From NCBI GenBank assembly GCA_947498985.1, contig CANMMF010000013.1, positions 41,025-105,024 of the forward strand: a stretch of 64,000 nt of DNA. Direction: 5' to 3'. The DNA is from an uncultured Paracoccaceae bacterium (GTDB lineage Bacteria; Pseudomonadota; Alphaproteobacteria; Rhodobacterales; Rhodobacteraceae). Under the pieces are notes generated by a model. That model searched no databases, was not told the DNA's origin, and was given only the letters and a program-made list of their open reading frames with translations. Numbering within the stretch: the stretch's first letter is position 1; every line of letters starts with the position of its first letter. Both the position numbers and the translations under genes were made by a program. Positions 8,937 through 18,160 of the stretch are shown here, one piece after another.

Positions 8937-9725
8937 TCAGCCCGGCGTCAGAAAGGACCGGCCGCTGTCGCCGAGGATAAAGGTCACGATCTCGCGCACA
9001 TAGTCGCTCTGGGTTTCGTCGCCGAGACGGCGGGCACGATCCTGGAACGCGCCCTCACCCTGCGCCAGCATCTGGAACGCCGCGCGCAGCGCGGTGATGT
9101 CGGACCGCGCGACGCCCTTTCGCTTCAGCCCCACCAGGTTCAGCCCGTGCAATTCGCCGCGCGGGGCCTGCACCAGACCGTAGGGGATGACGTCATTGGT
9201 CACCATGGTGACCGCGCCGATGATCGCCCCCTTGCCGATGCGCACCCATTGGTGCACGCCCGAAAGCCCGCCGACGATCACGTCATCTTCAAGCACGCAA
9301 TGGCCTGCCAAAGCTGCCGAGTTCACCAGGATCACCCGGTCGCCGACCTGCGCGTCATGGGCCACGTGGCAGCCCGCCATGAAGAGCCCGTCATCCCCCA
9401 CGCGGGTCACGCCGCCACCACCCTCGGTGCCGGTGTTCATCGTGACATGCTCACGGATGCGGTTGCGCTTGCCGATCACCAGCCGGGTCTTCTCCCCCTT
9501 GAATTTCAGATCCTGCGGGATCTCTCCGATCACCGAAAACGGGAACACTTCGGTCTCGTCGCCGATCTCGGTGATGCCGCCCACCACCACGTGGGATTTG
9601 AGCACGACGCCGCGTCCCAGCGTCACATCCGGCCCGATATGGCAGAACGGTCCGATCTGGCAGTCGGGCCCGATTGTGGCGCCATCCTCGATGATGGCAG
9701 AGGGGTGAAGGACCGGATCGCTCAA
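8937..9725 (-). CDS. lpxA: UDP-N-acetylglucosamine acyltransferase
   Basis: A 262-residue left-handed beta-helix acyltransferase that starts lipid A synthesis. Hexapeptide-repeat sequence is obvious ([24 protein letters not shown]). The catalytic-type His lies in the segment [17 protein letters not shown], followed by the family motif [16 protein letters not shown]. No ATG or GTG fits the family N-terminus [15 protein letters not shown]; a TTG at 9725 overlaps the fabZ stop as TTGA, so translation is probably coupled. The length is normal with this start. Confidence 0.95.
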   Translation of the reverse strand: MSDPVLHPSAIIEDGATIGPDCQIGPFCHIGPDVTLGRGVVLKSHVVVGGITEIGDETEVFPFSVIGEIPQDLKFKGEKTRLVIGKRNRIREHVTMNTGTEGGGGVTRVGDDGLFMAGCHVAHDAQVGDRVILVNSAALAGHCVLEDDVIVGGLSGVHQWVRIGKGAIIGAVTMVTNDVIPYGLVQAPRGELHGLNLVGLKRKGVARSDITALRAAFQMLAQGEGAFQDRARRLGDETQSDYVREIVTFILGDSGRSFLTPG

Positions 9726-10183
9726 GACGGCAGGTCCATCATCGCGGTGAACTCCGCCTCTGCGGCCATCTCGCCCTCGACCTCCGCACGGCCTTCGAAC
9801 TTCCAGACCTTGCCGCCGGGTTTGCCGCGCAAGGTCTTGAGATTCATGACCAATTGGTCGCCGGGGATCACCTTGCGGCGGAACTTGCATTTGTCGATCG
9901 ACATGAAATAGATCAGCATCTCCTTGTCGGCGAGATCCATCGATACGCCGACCATCACCGCCGCGGTCTGCGCCATCGCCTCGACAATGGTGACACCCGG
10001 CATGATCGGCGTGCCGGGGAAATGGCCCTGGAAATGCGGCTCGTTCATGGTGACGTTCTTGATGCCCCTGGCCGACGATGTGCCGTCGATCTGCTCGACC
10101 CGGTCGACCAGCAGAAACGGGTAGCGATGCGGCAGGATGCGCTGGATCAACTGGATATCCGCGCGGTTCGGCGTGTCACTCAT
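9722..10183 (-). CDS. fabZ: 3-hydroxyacyl-ACP dehydratase FabZ
   Basis: A 153-residue hot-dog-fold dehydratase of fatty-acid elongation, acting on acyl-ACP. It shows [17 protein letters not shown] and the catalytic region [22 protein letters not shown], which holds the His and Glu. The start at 10183 ([10 protein letters not shown]) matches the family; the frame is open upstream, but that part is proline/arginine-rich and unlike FabZ. It overlaps lpxA by 4 bp and follows skp after 105 bp. Confidence 0.97.
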   Translation of the reverse strand: MSDTPNRADIQLIQRILPHRYPFLLVDRVEQIDGTSSARGIKNVTMNEPHFQGHFPGTPIMPGVTIVEAMAQTAAVMVGVSMDLADKEMLIYFMSIDKCKFRRKVIPGDQLVMNLKTLRGKPGGKVWKFEGRAEVEGEMAAEAEFTAMMDLPS

Positions 10184-10288
10184 CTCGGGTCCGTCCCTGC
10201 TTTTGTCGTGGTCCCTGTCCCTAGCAATCGGCGGCTTCGGGGGCAAGCGCCGGGGCGTGAGCGACGTTTCGGTTCTGACACGCAGCGG

Positions 10289-10927
10289 TCAGGGATCCTG
10301 CGGCGCGGGAACGATCTCGGGCAGGTCGGGGGTGTCGGGCGCTGGGGGCTCCGGCGCGCGGGGTGCGGTCTGCAACCCGGCACCGTCACCCACCGCCTCG
10401 TTCACCCGCTCGATCACCAGCGCGGTGACGTCGATGGCATCGGCGCTCACAAAAACCGTGCGCCGCTCCAGGATCACCAGAGCGCCGGTTTCGATCATCA
10501 GCCGTTGCAGCACAGGCTGCACGACACCCAGAAACTGCCGCCGCGCCTCGTCGCTGCGCTGGCCGAGCGCGCGCGCCTTGGCGTCCTGCTCCCGCCGGAG
10601 CTGCTGCACCTTTTCGTCGAACTCTTGGGCGAGCGTGCGGAAATCATCCGGCGCCATGCCGTCGCGCTGCAGGGTCAACTCCTGCTCCTCGCGGGTCAAT
10701 TCGGCCTCGATCCGGCGATTTTCCTGTGCGATCTCCGCGCCCGCGGCCTCAAGCTCGGTCGCGACGCGCAGGCCAAAATCGCTTTCGGAGAACACCCGCT
10801 CGAAGTCGATGACCAGCATCTGGCTCTGCACGACGCCTTCCAGCAGCCGCCCACCGGTTTGTGCCGATGTGACAGCCGGGATCAGCCCCGCGCCCAGAAC
10901 AACAGCCTGCAAGAGGCGGCGGATCAT
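10289..10927 (-). CDS. skp: OmpH/Skp-family periplasmic chaperone
   Basis: A 212-residue protein with a short signal peptide (MIRRLLQAVVLGAGLIPAVTSAQ). The domain reads MLVIDFERVFSESDFGLRVATEL, then a long Glu/Arg/Gln-rich coiled coil, as in the Skp chaperone that holds unfolded outer-membrane proteins. A Pro-rich C-terminal tail (APRAPEPPAPDTPDLP) extends past the usual end. It lies 4 bp downstream of bamA, the order typical for the family. Confidence 0.88.
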   Translation of the reverse strand: MIRRLLQAVVLGAGLIPAVTSAQTGGRLLEGVVQSQMLVIDFERVFSESDFGLRVATELEAAGAEIAQENRRIEAELTREEQELTLQRDGMAPDDFRTLAQEFDEKVQQLRREQDAKARALGQRSDEARRQFLGVVQPVLQRLMIETGALVILERRTVFVSADAIDVTALVIERVNEAVGDGAGLQTAPRAPEPPAPDTPDLPEIVPAPQDP

Positions 10928-10931
10928 CGGC

Positions 10932-13331
10932 TCAGAAGCGGGTCGAGACGGTCAGGTTGAAGTTGAGCGGCTTGTCGAATTTCGACTTCTGCAGCGGCTC
11001 GGAGAAGTTCAGACGCAGCGGCCCGATCACGCTGTCCCAGAAGATGGAAACGCCGACCACGTGCCGCGCCTCGAACCCTTCGGAGACGATCTGGTTGCCG
11101 CCCGCCGAGGCGATGGTGGCGTCGCTGAGCCCCCAGACGGAGCCGATGTCGTAGAAGACACCGCCGGAAATCCCGTATTCCTCGGGCAAACCCAGCGGGA
11201 ACTCCGCTTCGAACCGGGCCACGGCAAAATAGTTGCCGCCCAGCGGATCGTCGATCCCGCCCGCGCCGATCTCGCGCGGACCGATGCCGCCATATTCGAA
11301 GCCGCGCATGATGTTCGGGCCCAGATTGAACCGGTCGGTGGTGCGCGAGCGGCCTTCGGAATAGCTCAGCACGCCACCTTCGATCGAGGCGCGCAGCGTC
11401 ACCTCCTCGTTGAGGATCCTGGTCTGGGCAATCGCGCGCAAGGTCGATTTCACATAGGTCGTGTCTCCGCCGAGCCCGGCGTAATCCTGTCCGAATTCGA
11501 GCAGCACACCGGCATTGGGGTTCAGGCCCGTGCGGCGCGTGTCATAGCTGTATGTGTAGCCGAGATAGCTGTCCAGGCGGTCCCCCAGCGCACCTTCGGC
11601 GATCACCACATTGCCGACATTGGCGACGGTGCCGGGAATGCTCACATCCGAATAGTTCAGGCCGTAGCGCAGCTGCAGGCGGCCGTTTTCCGACACCGGA
11701 AAGCTGAAGGACGGCTGGAAAATCCCCTGCGCGGTGTCGAATTCGGAGTTCTGCGTGCGCGTCTCCGAATAGCTCAGATCGAGCCCGAACGCGAGGTCGC
11801 GGCCAAGAAAGGCCGGCTCGAGAAAGCTGAACCGATAGGCAGACGACGAGGACGCGGTGTTGACCGACAGGGTCAGCCCCTGCCCGCGGCCCAGAAAGTT
11901 GCGCTCGCTGAAGGCAATCGACGCGCCAAAGCCCGAGGTTGTGGAGTAAGAGCCGCCGAACGAGAGCGAGCCTGTCGGCTGCTCTTCGACATCGACGTCC
12001 AGGATGACCTGCTGCGGGCTCGAGCCTTCGCGGGCCTGCACATCGGCATTGCCGAAGAACCCCAGCGCCCGGATGCGTTCGGCGCTTTCGCGGATCGCGC
12101 GGGGGTTGAACGGATCGCCCTCCACGACGTCGAACTGGCGGCGCACAACGCGGTCGAGCGTTGTGGTGTTGCCCTCGATATCGATCCGCTCGATAAAGAT
12201 CCGCTCGCCACGGGTGAGCATGAATTCCACATCCAGCGTCAGATCGCGGTCGTTGCGGCTGATGCGCGGCTCGACCCGGACGAAGTTGAGCCCCTCGCGG
12301 ATCGCCAGCCGTTCCAGCCGGGCAATCTCGTTCTCGATGCGGTTGGGGGCATAGGTGACGCCGGTGCGCAGCTTCAGCGCGGAGCGGAAGATGTCCGGAT
12401 CCACTTCCGCCAGATCGGAGGTCACGGTGACCTCGCCCACTTCGAATTGCTGGCCTTCTTCGACATTGAACGTCACGAAATAGCCGTCGCGTTCCTCTGC
12501 CAGTTCGGCATTCACACCGGTGATGCGGAAATCGACATAGCCGCGGGACTGGTAGAAGTCGCGCAACAGCTGTTTGTCGAACTCGACACGGTCCTCGATC
12601 AGCGTGTCGCTCTTGATCAGCGCGCGCAGGAACCCGGCCTGCTTGGTCTGCAAGACGCGGCGCAGACGGCGGTCCGAATAGCGGCCATTGCCGACAAATC
12701 CGATGCGCTCGATCTCCGAGACACCGCCTTCGAACACTTCAAAGACCAGGTCCACGCGGTTGTCGCTGCGGCGGATCACCTTGGGTTCGACCCGCGCCGC
12801 GATCCGGCCCTGCTGGGCATAGGCTTCGGAGATCGATTGCGCATCCGCCTCGGCGACCCGCGGGCTGAACACCCGGCGCGACTGCGACTGCACGATATTG
12901 CCCAGATCCTCGTCGTTGATCCGGCGGTTGCCTTCAAAGGCGATGCGGTTGACTGTCGGGAACTCCACCACGCGGATGACGAGGCGGGAGCCCTGCGGGT
13001 CGATCTCGACGGATTCGAAGAGGCCCGAGGCGAGGATGCGCTGATAGGCGTCGTTGAGCTCTGCCGCGCTGACCGTCTGGCCGCGCGCGATGCCCGCATA
13101 GGTCAGGATGGTTCCGGCCTCGATCCGCTGGTTGCCCTCGATGGCGACGCTGGAAAAGCTGAAATTCTGGGCGTAGGCGGCCTTTGACGGGCCCATCACC
13201 GCAAACCCGGCCCCGAGGGCGAGCGTCAGAACAACCGCCCCAACCGCTCCCTTGACCTGCGCGTTCCTGAGAATTTTGCGCGTTTTCCGCGCGGAAATGA
13301 CTTCAGCCATCGTCGCAAACCCAATCAACAT
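10932..13331 (-). CDS. bamA: Outer membrane protein assembly factor BamA
   Basis: A 799-residue Omp85 protein and the core insertase for beta-barrel outer-membrane proteins. After a long signal region (hydrophobic stretch AVGAVVLTLALGAGFAV, cleavage near AAYAQ) come five POTRA repeats starting at FSFSSVAIEGNQRIEAGTIL. The C-terminal 16-strand barrel contains the family segment NIMRGFEYGGIGPRE (VRGF-like) and ends in the aromatic FNLTVSTRF. Met at 13310 (MAEVISARK) is an alternative start; 13331 has GAGG six bases upstream. It is flanked by rseP and skp as in many Proteobacteria. Confidence 0.97.
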   Translation of the reverse strand: MLIGFATMAEVISARKTRKILRNAQVKGAVGAVVLTLALGAGFAVMGPSKAAYAQNFSFSSVAIEGNQRIEAGTILTYAGIARGQTVSAAELNDAYQRILASGLFESVEIDPQGSRLVIRVVEFPTVNRIAFEGNRRINDEDLGNIVQSQSRRVFSPRVAEADAQSISEAYAQQGRIAARVEPKVIRRSDNRVDLVFEVFEGGVSEIERIGFVGNGRYSDRRLRRVLQTKQAGFLRALIKSDTLIEDRVEFDKQLLRDFYQSRGYVDFRITGVNAELAEERDGYFVTFNVEEGQQFEVGEVTVTSDLAEVDPDIFRSALKLRTGVTYAPNRIENEIARLERLAIREGLNFVRVEPRISRNDRDLTLDVEFMLTRGERIFIERIDIEGNTTTLDRVVRRQFDVVEGDPFNPRAIRESAERIRALGFFGNADVQAREGSSPQQVILDVDVEEQPTGSLSFGGSYSTTSGFGASIAFSERNFLGRGQGLTLSVNTASSSSAYRFSFLEPAFLGRDLAFGLDLSYSETRTQNSEFDTAQGIFQPSFSFPVSENGRLQLRYGLNYSDVSIPGTVANVGNVVIAEGALGDRLDSYLGYTYSYDTRRTGLNPNAGVLLEFGQDYAGLGGDTTYVKSTLRAIAQTRILNEEVTLRASIEGGVLSYSEGRSRTTDRFNLGPNIMRGFEYGGIGPREIGAGGIDDPLGGNYFAVARFEAEFPLGLPEEYGISGGVFYDIGSVWGLSDATIASAGGNQIVSEGFEARHVVGVSIFWDSVIGPLRLNFSEPLQKSKFDKPLNFNLTVSTRF

Positions 13332-13449
13332 CCCTCGCCTCGTCAGTATCGGGAATGTCTGGGCTTGTCAAAACGCCAAAGCGTCGTTTTTTCGCATTTG
13401 AGGCAGAGATGTTGCGTCCTGTGTCCGACGCGCTTCAACATCTATGCGT

Positions 13450-13581
13450 TCAGTACATCAGCGATCCGAGGTAGGCGCCGAAAAACAGCGCGAAAATGAT
13501 CGTCGATATGTACAGAAGCCGGTCCCAGTTTATGGTCACCAGCAGGCTCATACTGCGATACCCGGCCTGGAGGGTCTGCAT
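13450..13581 (-). CDS. Small single-pass membrane protein, unknown function
   Basis: A 43-codon frame in the gap between rseP and bamA on the operon strand. The N-terminus MQTLQAGYRSMSLLVTINWDR is soluble, followed by one hydrophobic helix (LLYISTIIFALFFGAYLGSLMY) to the end. GAGGA lies seven bases before the ATG, a good ribosome-binding site. No family is recognised. The position in the envelope operon, the RBS and the transmembrane helix make it a believable small gene. Confidence 0.55.
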   Translation of the reverse strand: MQTLQAGYRSMSLLVTINWDRLLYISTIIFALFFGAYLGSLMY

Positions 13582-13664
13582 GGATTCGGTCCTCGGTTGT
13601 TCATCAACCTTCAGACTAGCCGCCAAATCGGGCCAAATTACGGCCCGATCCTGCGCAATTGCTG

Positions 13665-15008
13665 TCACGGACAGAACAGATCATTGGTCAGCGCAAAGAT
13701 CATCAACGCCAGGATCGCAGTCAGGCCGATGGACATCAGAACCCGGAGAGCGCGGTCGCTGGGCTTGCGCCCCGACACCGCCTCATAGGCAAAGAAGACA
13801 AGATGTCCGCCATCCAGCACCGGCACCGGGAAGAGGTTCAGCAGGCCCACCGCGGTGCTGAGCACGGCGATGAACCAGATGAAACTGGCGGTGCCCTGGC
13901 TGGCCATGTCGCCCGAGGTCTCGGCGATGCCGATGGGGCCCGAAAGGTTGCAGGTGCTGATCGCCCCCGTCGCCATATGCCACAGACCCGAGAGCGAACC
14001 GGACATGATCGCGCCCACCTGGCTCACCCCGGTCGAGAGCGCCTCGCCGAAGCCCGGTGTCTCGGTGGCAGGCTCGAACGCCATGCCGCCGACGATGCCG
14101 ATGCGGTAGAAGGTCTGAAAGCTGTTGTCGGGCTGCGGCTCGTCCACGCGCTTGGGCGTGAGGTCGATCGGCAGGATCTCGCCGTTGCGCCACACGTCGA
14201 GCGCCAGCGTCGCGCCTTCGGAGCCTTCGACGCGCTGCTTGAGCTGGTCGAAGGCAAAGATATCCTGCCCGTCGATGCGCACGATCACGTCGCCCTGGCG
14301 CATGCCCGCATCACCCGCCGCGGAGCGCGGCGCGATCTGGGTGGCGATGGGCGGATAGACATAAGGCCCGCTGACAATTGTCTCTGCGCCGTCGCGCAGC
14401 ACCGTGAACTCGAGCGTCGGTGTCTGCGGCAGCGCTTTCAGAAACGCCTCATAGGCCACCGGATCCTCGAAAGAGGGCGGCGCCTTGCCCGCGATGGCGA
14501 TCACCTCGTCACCTGCAACCAGCTCCTGCTGGGCGGGAAGCGCGCGCAGATCGCCCACCGCCAGCGGCTCCGCCACAACGCCGCGGAACATGAAGACGCC
14601 GGTGAAGATGATGATCGACAGCGCAAAGTTGAAAAGCGGCCCGGCCGCCACCGTCGCCGTGCGCGCCCAGAGCGGCGCACCGGTCATGGTGGAGCGCATC
14701 TCGGCTTCGTTGAGCCCGCCCACCGCCTCTGCGTCCACACCGCCCGACGGGTTGGCATCGCCGCGAAACTTGACGTAGCCGCCAAATGGCAGGGCCGCGA
14801 ATTGCCACTTGGTGCCGAAACTGTCGACGCGGCTGTAAAGCACCGGCCCGAAGCCCAGCGAGAACACCTCCGGAAAGATGCCGGTCCATTTACCGACGAT
14901 GTAATGGCCGTACTCATGGATCGCGACGATCACCGAAAGCGCCACGAAGAACGCGATGAGCGTCCAGATCAGTCCGCCGAATTGGGGGATGAGCGTCGTC
15001 AGTTCCAA
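13665..15008 (-). CDS. rseP: RseP site-2 zinc metalloprotease
   Basis: A 447-residue intramembrane protease. HEYGH (His31-His35) lies in the first transmembrane helix and supplies the zinc ligands and catalytic Glu. A periplasmic PDZ region (RSAAGDAGMRQGDVIVRIDGQDI) follows, and the C-terminal LFPVPVLDGGH motif carries the third zinc ligand Asp. It cleaves anti-sigma factors and signal-peptide remnants. No in-frame ATG or GTG fits the N-terminus; TTG at 15008 with GGGAG nine bases upstream is the likely start. It is downstream of dxr, 40 bp away. Confidence 0.95.
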   Translation of the reverse strand: MELTTLIPQFGGLIWTLIAFFVALSVIVAIHEYGHYIVGKWTGIFPEVFSLGFGPVLYSRVDSFGTKWQFAALPFGGYVKFRGDANPSGGVDAEAVGGLNEAEMRSTMTGAPLWARTATVAAGPLFNFALSIIIFTGVFMFRGVVAEPLAVGDLRALPAQQELVAGDEVIAIAGKAPPSFEDPVAYEAFLKALPQTPTLEFTVLRDGAETIVSGPYVYPPIATQIAPRSAAGDAGMRQGDVIVRIDGQDIFAFDQLKQRVEGSEGATLALDVWRNGEILPIDLTPKRVDEPQPDNSFQTFYRIGIVGGMAFEPATETPGFGEALSTGVSQVGAIMSGSLSGLWHMATGAISTCNLSGPIGIAETSGDMASQGTASFIWFIAVLSTAVGLLNLFPVPVLDGGHLVFFAYEAVSGRKPSDRALRVLMSIGLTAILALMIFALTNDLFCP

Positions 15009-15048
15009 TAATCCATGCTCCCTTGCGCTGCGTTCACCGGTGTGGCGG

Positions 15049-16218
15049 TCATGTTGTCATGATCTCATTGGCCGTGATACGGGCCAGATGGTCTGCCTCG
15101 AGCACCGTATCAAGGGTGAAGGCGGCATGATTAAGGCTCGGATGGGCCGAAAGCTTGGATAACACTTCCTCCACAACCGGGGCCATGCGGGTGAATCCGA
15201 TGCGCCCTTCGATGAACCCGTCCAGCGCGGTTTCCTTGGCGGCGTTGAAGATCGCACCGCTCAGCCCGCCCGCCACCATGACCTCGCGCGCCAGCCGCAG
15301 CGCGGGCCAGCGGGTCTCGCAGGCGCGGCGGAAATTGAGCTGTCCCAGCGCCGCAAGATCGAGCCGCGCGACCGGCAGCTCCCGCCGTTCGGGCCAGTGC
15401 AGCGCAAAGCCGATGGCGTGGCGCATATCCGGCGGGCCCACATGCGCCATCAGCGCGCCGTCGCGGAACCCCACCAGCGCGTGAATGAGGGATTCGGGAT
15501 GCACAACCGCTTCGATCTGCTCTGGCTTGATCCCGAAAAACTCTTTTGTTTCAATAAGCTCCAGCGCCTTGTTGAACATGGAGGCAGAGTCGATGGTGAT
15601 CCTTTGCCCCATGTCCCAATTGGGATGGGTGGCGGCCTCGGCGGGCGTGGCATTGGCCAGCGCCTCGAGCGGCCAGTCGCGGAACGCGCCGCCGCTGGCG
15701 GTGATGATCACCCGCTCCACCGCCGCGATATCCTCGCCGATCAGCGCCTGGAACACCGCCGAATGCTCGCTGTCGACCGGCAGGATGCGGCCCTGCCCCT
15801 GCCTGGCCGCGGCCAGCATCAGTGCCCCGGCGCAGACCATGCTCTCCTTGTTGGCCAGCGCCAGCGCCGCGCCCTGCCCCAGCGCGCGCAGCCCCGGCTC
15901 CAGCCCCGCGGCGCCCACGATGGCCGACATCACCCAATCGGCGGGGCGGTCGGCGGCTTCCAGGATCGCCGCCCGGCCTGCCGCGGCCTCGACACCGGAC
16001 CCGGCCAGTGCCTCGCGCAACGCGGGCCCGTCCTCGTCATAGGCGGTCACCGCAATCTCGGCGCCCAGACGCCGCGCATCCTCGGCCAGCTGCGCCACGT
16101 TGCGCCCGCCGGTCAGCGCCACGACGTCGTAATTCCCGGGCGCGCGTGCGATCAGATCGATGGTGTTCTGCCCGATGGAGCCGGTCGCTCCGAAGATCGA
16201 AATCCGCCGGACCGCCAT
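15049..16218 (-). CDS. dxr: 1-deoxy-D-xylulose 5-phosphate reductoisomerase
   Basis: A 389-residue enzyme making 2-C-methyl-D-erythritol 4-phosphate in the MEP isoprenoid pathway. It has the NADPH-binding start ISIFGATGSIGQNT, the substrate-loop segment ILPVDSEHSAVFQAL, SGGAFRDWP, and HPNWDMGQRITIDSASMFNKALELIE. Length is normal. Its ATG immediately follows the cdsA stop with no gap. Confidence 0.98.
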   Translation of the reverse strand: MAVRRISIFGATGSIGQNTIDLIARAPGNYDVVALTGGRNVAQLAEDARRLGAEIAVTAYDEDGPALREALAGSGVEAAAGRAAILEAADRPADWVMSAIVGAAGLEPGLRALGQGAALALANKESMVCAGALMLAAARQGQGRILPVDSEHSAVFQALIGEDIAAVERVIITASGGAFRDWPLEALANATPAEAATHPNWDMGQRITIDSASMFNKALELIETKEFFGIKPEQIEAVVHPESLIHALVGFRDGALMAHVGPPDMRHAIGFALHWPERRELPVARLDLAALGQLNFRRACETRWPALRLAREVMVAGGLSGAIFNAAKETALDGFIEGRIGFTRMAPVVEEVLSKLSAHPSLNHAAFTLDTVLEADHLARITANEIMTT

Positions 16219-17007
16219 TCACTGCACCCCGGGCGGAAAGCCCACAATCGGGCCCGCGATCACCAGAAACACCGCCGCGCCCAGCATCCCGTCGAACCGG
16301 TCGAGCAGGCCGCCATGACCGGGGATCAGCGCCGAGCTGTCCTTGACGCCGACCCGCCGCTTCATGGCCGATTCCGCGATGTCGCCGATCTGGCTGGCCA
16401 TGCTGACCGCCACCGAGATTCCCATCAGCCCGACACCGGCCTTGGTGGCGCCCGCAAAGGCCAGCCCCACCAGCGCCGCGCCGATCCAGCCCGCAACACT
16501 GCCCGACCAGGTCTTTTTCGGGCTGACCTTGGGCCAGAGCTTGGGCCCCCCGAATGTGCGGCCGGCAAAATATCCCGCGATGTCCGTGACCACCACGACA
16601 ACCACCAGCCAGAGCATCCAGAGCAGGCCGAAATCGTCGCGCAGCGCCATCATGCCGTAGCCTGCCAGCAGAATGAGCGCGGTATAGACCGCATAGGTGA
16701 CGCCACCCGATTCCATGCGCGCCAGCCCCAGCATCGCCGGCAGGAACAGCAGGGGCAGCGCGAATGAGGGCGGCAGCTCGATGGCGATCAGCGCTGCCGC
16801 CGCGGTCGCCGCGCCCAGGATGTACTGGCTGCGGTTGCGCGCGGTGTCGAGCATGCAGACAAGCTCCCACACCATCAGCCCGCACACGATCGCGATCAGC
16901 AGATGAAACCAGATGCCGCCCAGCCACACCGCCCCCAGCCCGATACCGATCATCGCCAGACCGGCCGCGGCCCGGATCGCAAGGTCGTCCCAGCGCGCGT
17001 CGCTCAT
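16219..17007 (-). CDS. cdsA: Phosphatidate cytidylyltransferase
   Basis: A 262-residue polytopic inner-membrane enzyme that makes CDP-diacylglycerol. About seven hydrophobic segments are visible. The C-terminal signature KVSPKKTWSGSVAGW, later D..ESAMKRRVGVKDSS, and GHGGLLDRFDGM is the CDS hallmark. It overlaps the uppS stop as ATGA (4 bp), so it is coupled to undecaprenyl diphosphate synthesis. Confidence 0.97.
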   Translation of the reverse strand: MSDARWDDLAIRAAAGLAMIGIGLGAVWLGGIWFHLLIAIVCGLMVWELVCMLDTARNRSQYILGAATAAAALIAIELPPSFALPLLFLPAMLGLARMESGGVTYAVYTALILLAGYGMMALRDDFGLLWMLWLVVVVVVTDIAGYFAGRTFGGPKLWPKVSPKKTWSGSVAGWIGAALVGLAFAGATKAGVGLMGISVAVSMASQIGDIAESAMKRRVGVKDSSALIPGHGGLLDRFDGMLGAAVFLVIAGPIVGFPPGVQ

Positions 17008-17729
17008 GCCTTGACGGCCCCGAACCGCCGGTCGCGCATGGCGTAGTTGCTGACCAGCCCGGCAAACTCCCCGGCGGTGAAATCCGGCCAGAGCGTGTCG
17101 ACAAACTCGTATTCCGCATAGGCCGACTGCCAGAGCAGAAAGTTGGAGATCCGCGCCTCGCCGCTGGTGCGGATCACCAGATCGGGATCCGGCAACACAC
17201 AGGTATCGAGGTAGCGCGGCAGGGTTTCCACCGTGACATCCGCCGGATCGAGCTTGCCCGCCTGCACGTCTCGCGCCAGCCGCTGCGTGGCGCGCGCCAC
17301 CTCGTCGCGCCCGCCGTAGTTGATCGCCACCGTCAGGTTGACGCCGGTGCAATCGGCGGTCTGCGCCTCCATCTCGTCCATAAGCCCGGTCAGCTTGGCA
17401 TCCAGCCGCACCCGGTCGCCGATGAAGCGCACCCGCACGTTTTCATCCCGCAACGCGCGCGCCTCCTTGGCGATGTAGCGCCGGAACAGGCTCATGAGCC
17501 CGGCCACCTCAACCTGCGTGCGCTTCCAGTTCTCGGTCGAGAAAGCAAAGATCGTAAGGTACTTGACCCCGACCTCGTCGCAGCTGCGCACCACCTCGCG
17601 CACCCGCTTGGCCCCGGCGTGATGCCCGAACAGCCGCGGGCGCCCGCGCATCGTGGCCCATCGCCCGTTGCCGTCCATGATGATGGCCACATGCCGCGGG
17701 CCATCGCCGTAATGGATCGTGTCGGGCAT
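17004..17729 (-). CDS. uppS: Undecaprenyl diphosphate synthase (cis-prenyltransferase)
   Basis: A 241-residue enzyme making the C55 carrier lipid for cell wall and LPS. It has VAIIMDGNGRWA with the catalytic Asp, GHHAGAKRVREV, YLTIFAFSTENWKR, and near the end LVIRTSGEARISNFLLWQSAYAEYEF. The start at 17729 has AAGGA seven bases upstream; an upstream in-frame Met at 17789 overlaps the putative promoter and lacks a site. Confidence 0.97.
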   Translation of the reverse strand: MPDTIHYGDGPRHVAIIMDGNGRWATMRGRPRLFGHHAGAKRVREVVRSCDEVGVKYLTIFAFSTENWKRTQVEVAGLMSLFRRYIAKEARALRDENVRVRFIGDRVRLDAKLTGLMDEMEAQTADCTGVNLTVAINYGGRDEVARATQRLARDVQAGKLDPADVTVETLPRYLDTCVLPDPDLVIRTSGEARISNFLLWQSAYAEYEFVDTLWPDFTAGEFAGLVSNYAMRDRRFGAVKA

Positions 17730-17760
17730 GCAGACATCCTTGAATACCGAAACTGACCTT

Positions 17761-17789
17761 CGTTTATCCGAAGGCGCGCCGAATGCCAA
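17761..17789 (-). promoter_or_regulatory. Candidate promoter for the uppS-cdsA-dxr operon
   Basis: On the minus strand, TTGGCA (17789-17784), a 17-bp spacer, then TAAACG (17766-17761), about 30 bp before the uppS start codon. With the frr terminator upstream, this suggests uppS onward can be transcribed separately from frr. Confidence 0.35.
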
Positions 17790-18066
17790 AGGAGAATGCG
17801 CCGATCCGCGGGTCTTTGCTTCGGAGCCGCCCTTCGCCTGAGGCCGGGCGGACGGAGGATGACAGCCGGGCCAGGGGAAATCGCCGAGGGGCCCCGCTTT
17901 GCGGGGAGGCGGCTATTTCGCTTGGGGCGGATGGCAGGCTCTGTCAGACAGGGATCGGGTGAAGGGCGGTGCGCTGCAAAGGCTTTGCTTTGGTGAGCCC
18001 GGAGCCGCGCGTCCGTCCGCGCCAGAGCACCCCGCCGACAGTTGCGCGTCACCTCTGCACTGGCTG

Positions 18067-18088
18067 AATAAAAGCGCGCGGAAGCGCT
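18067..18088 (-). terminator. Candidate intrinsic terminator after frr
   Basis: On the minus strand AGCGC and GCGCT pair over a 6-nt loop and are followed by TTTTATT. It is about 75 bp beyond the frr stop. Confidence 0.45.
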
Positions 18089-18093
18089 CATCC

Positions 18094-18141
18094 GGATCCC
18101 CCGGGAAAGGTCTTCGGGAAAGATCCCCGGGAAAGAACCCC
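18094..18141. repeat. Short tandem CTTTCCCG repeats
   Basis: Read on the minus strand, three imperfect copies of TCTTTCCCGGGGA-like units (one with CGAAGA) occur within 48 bp just after frr. Function is unknown; alternative small hairpins are possible. Confidence 0.4.
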
Positions 18142-18160
18142 GGTACGATCCCGAACCGTC

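Larger units (their letters stand above)
17730..18160. other. 430-bp gap between frr and uppS
   Basis: No supportable gene is present. It contains a terminator for frr (18067-18088), three tandem CTTTCCCG-type repeats just past frr (18094-18141), and a promoter-like pair before uppS (17761-17789). The middle is GC-rich sequence in which I see nothing definite. Confidence 0.6.

Noticed and set aside
10137..13187. A 1016-codon plus-strand frame opposite fabZ, skp and bamA
   Set aside because: Antisense shadow; bamA, skp and fabZ are certain.
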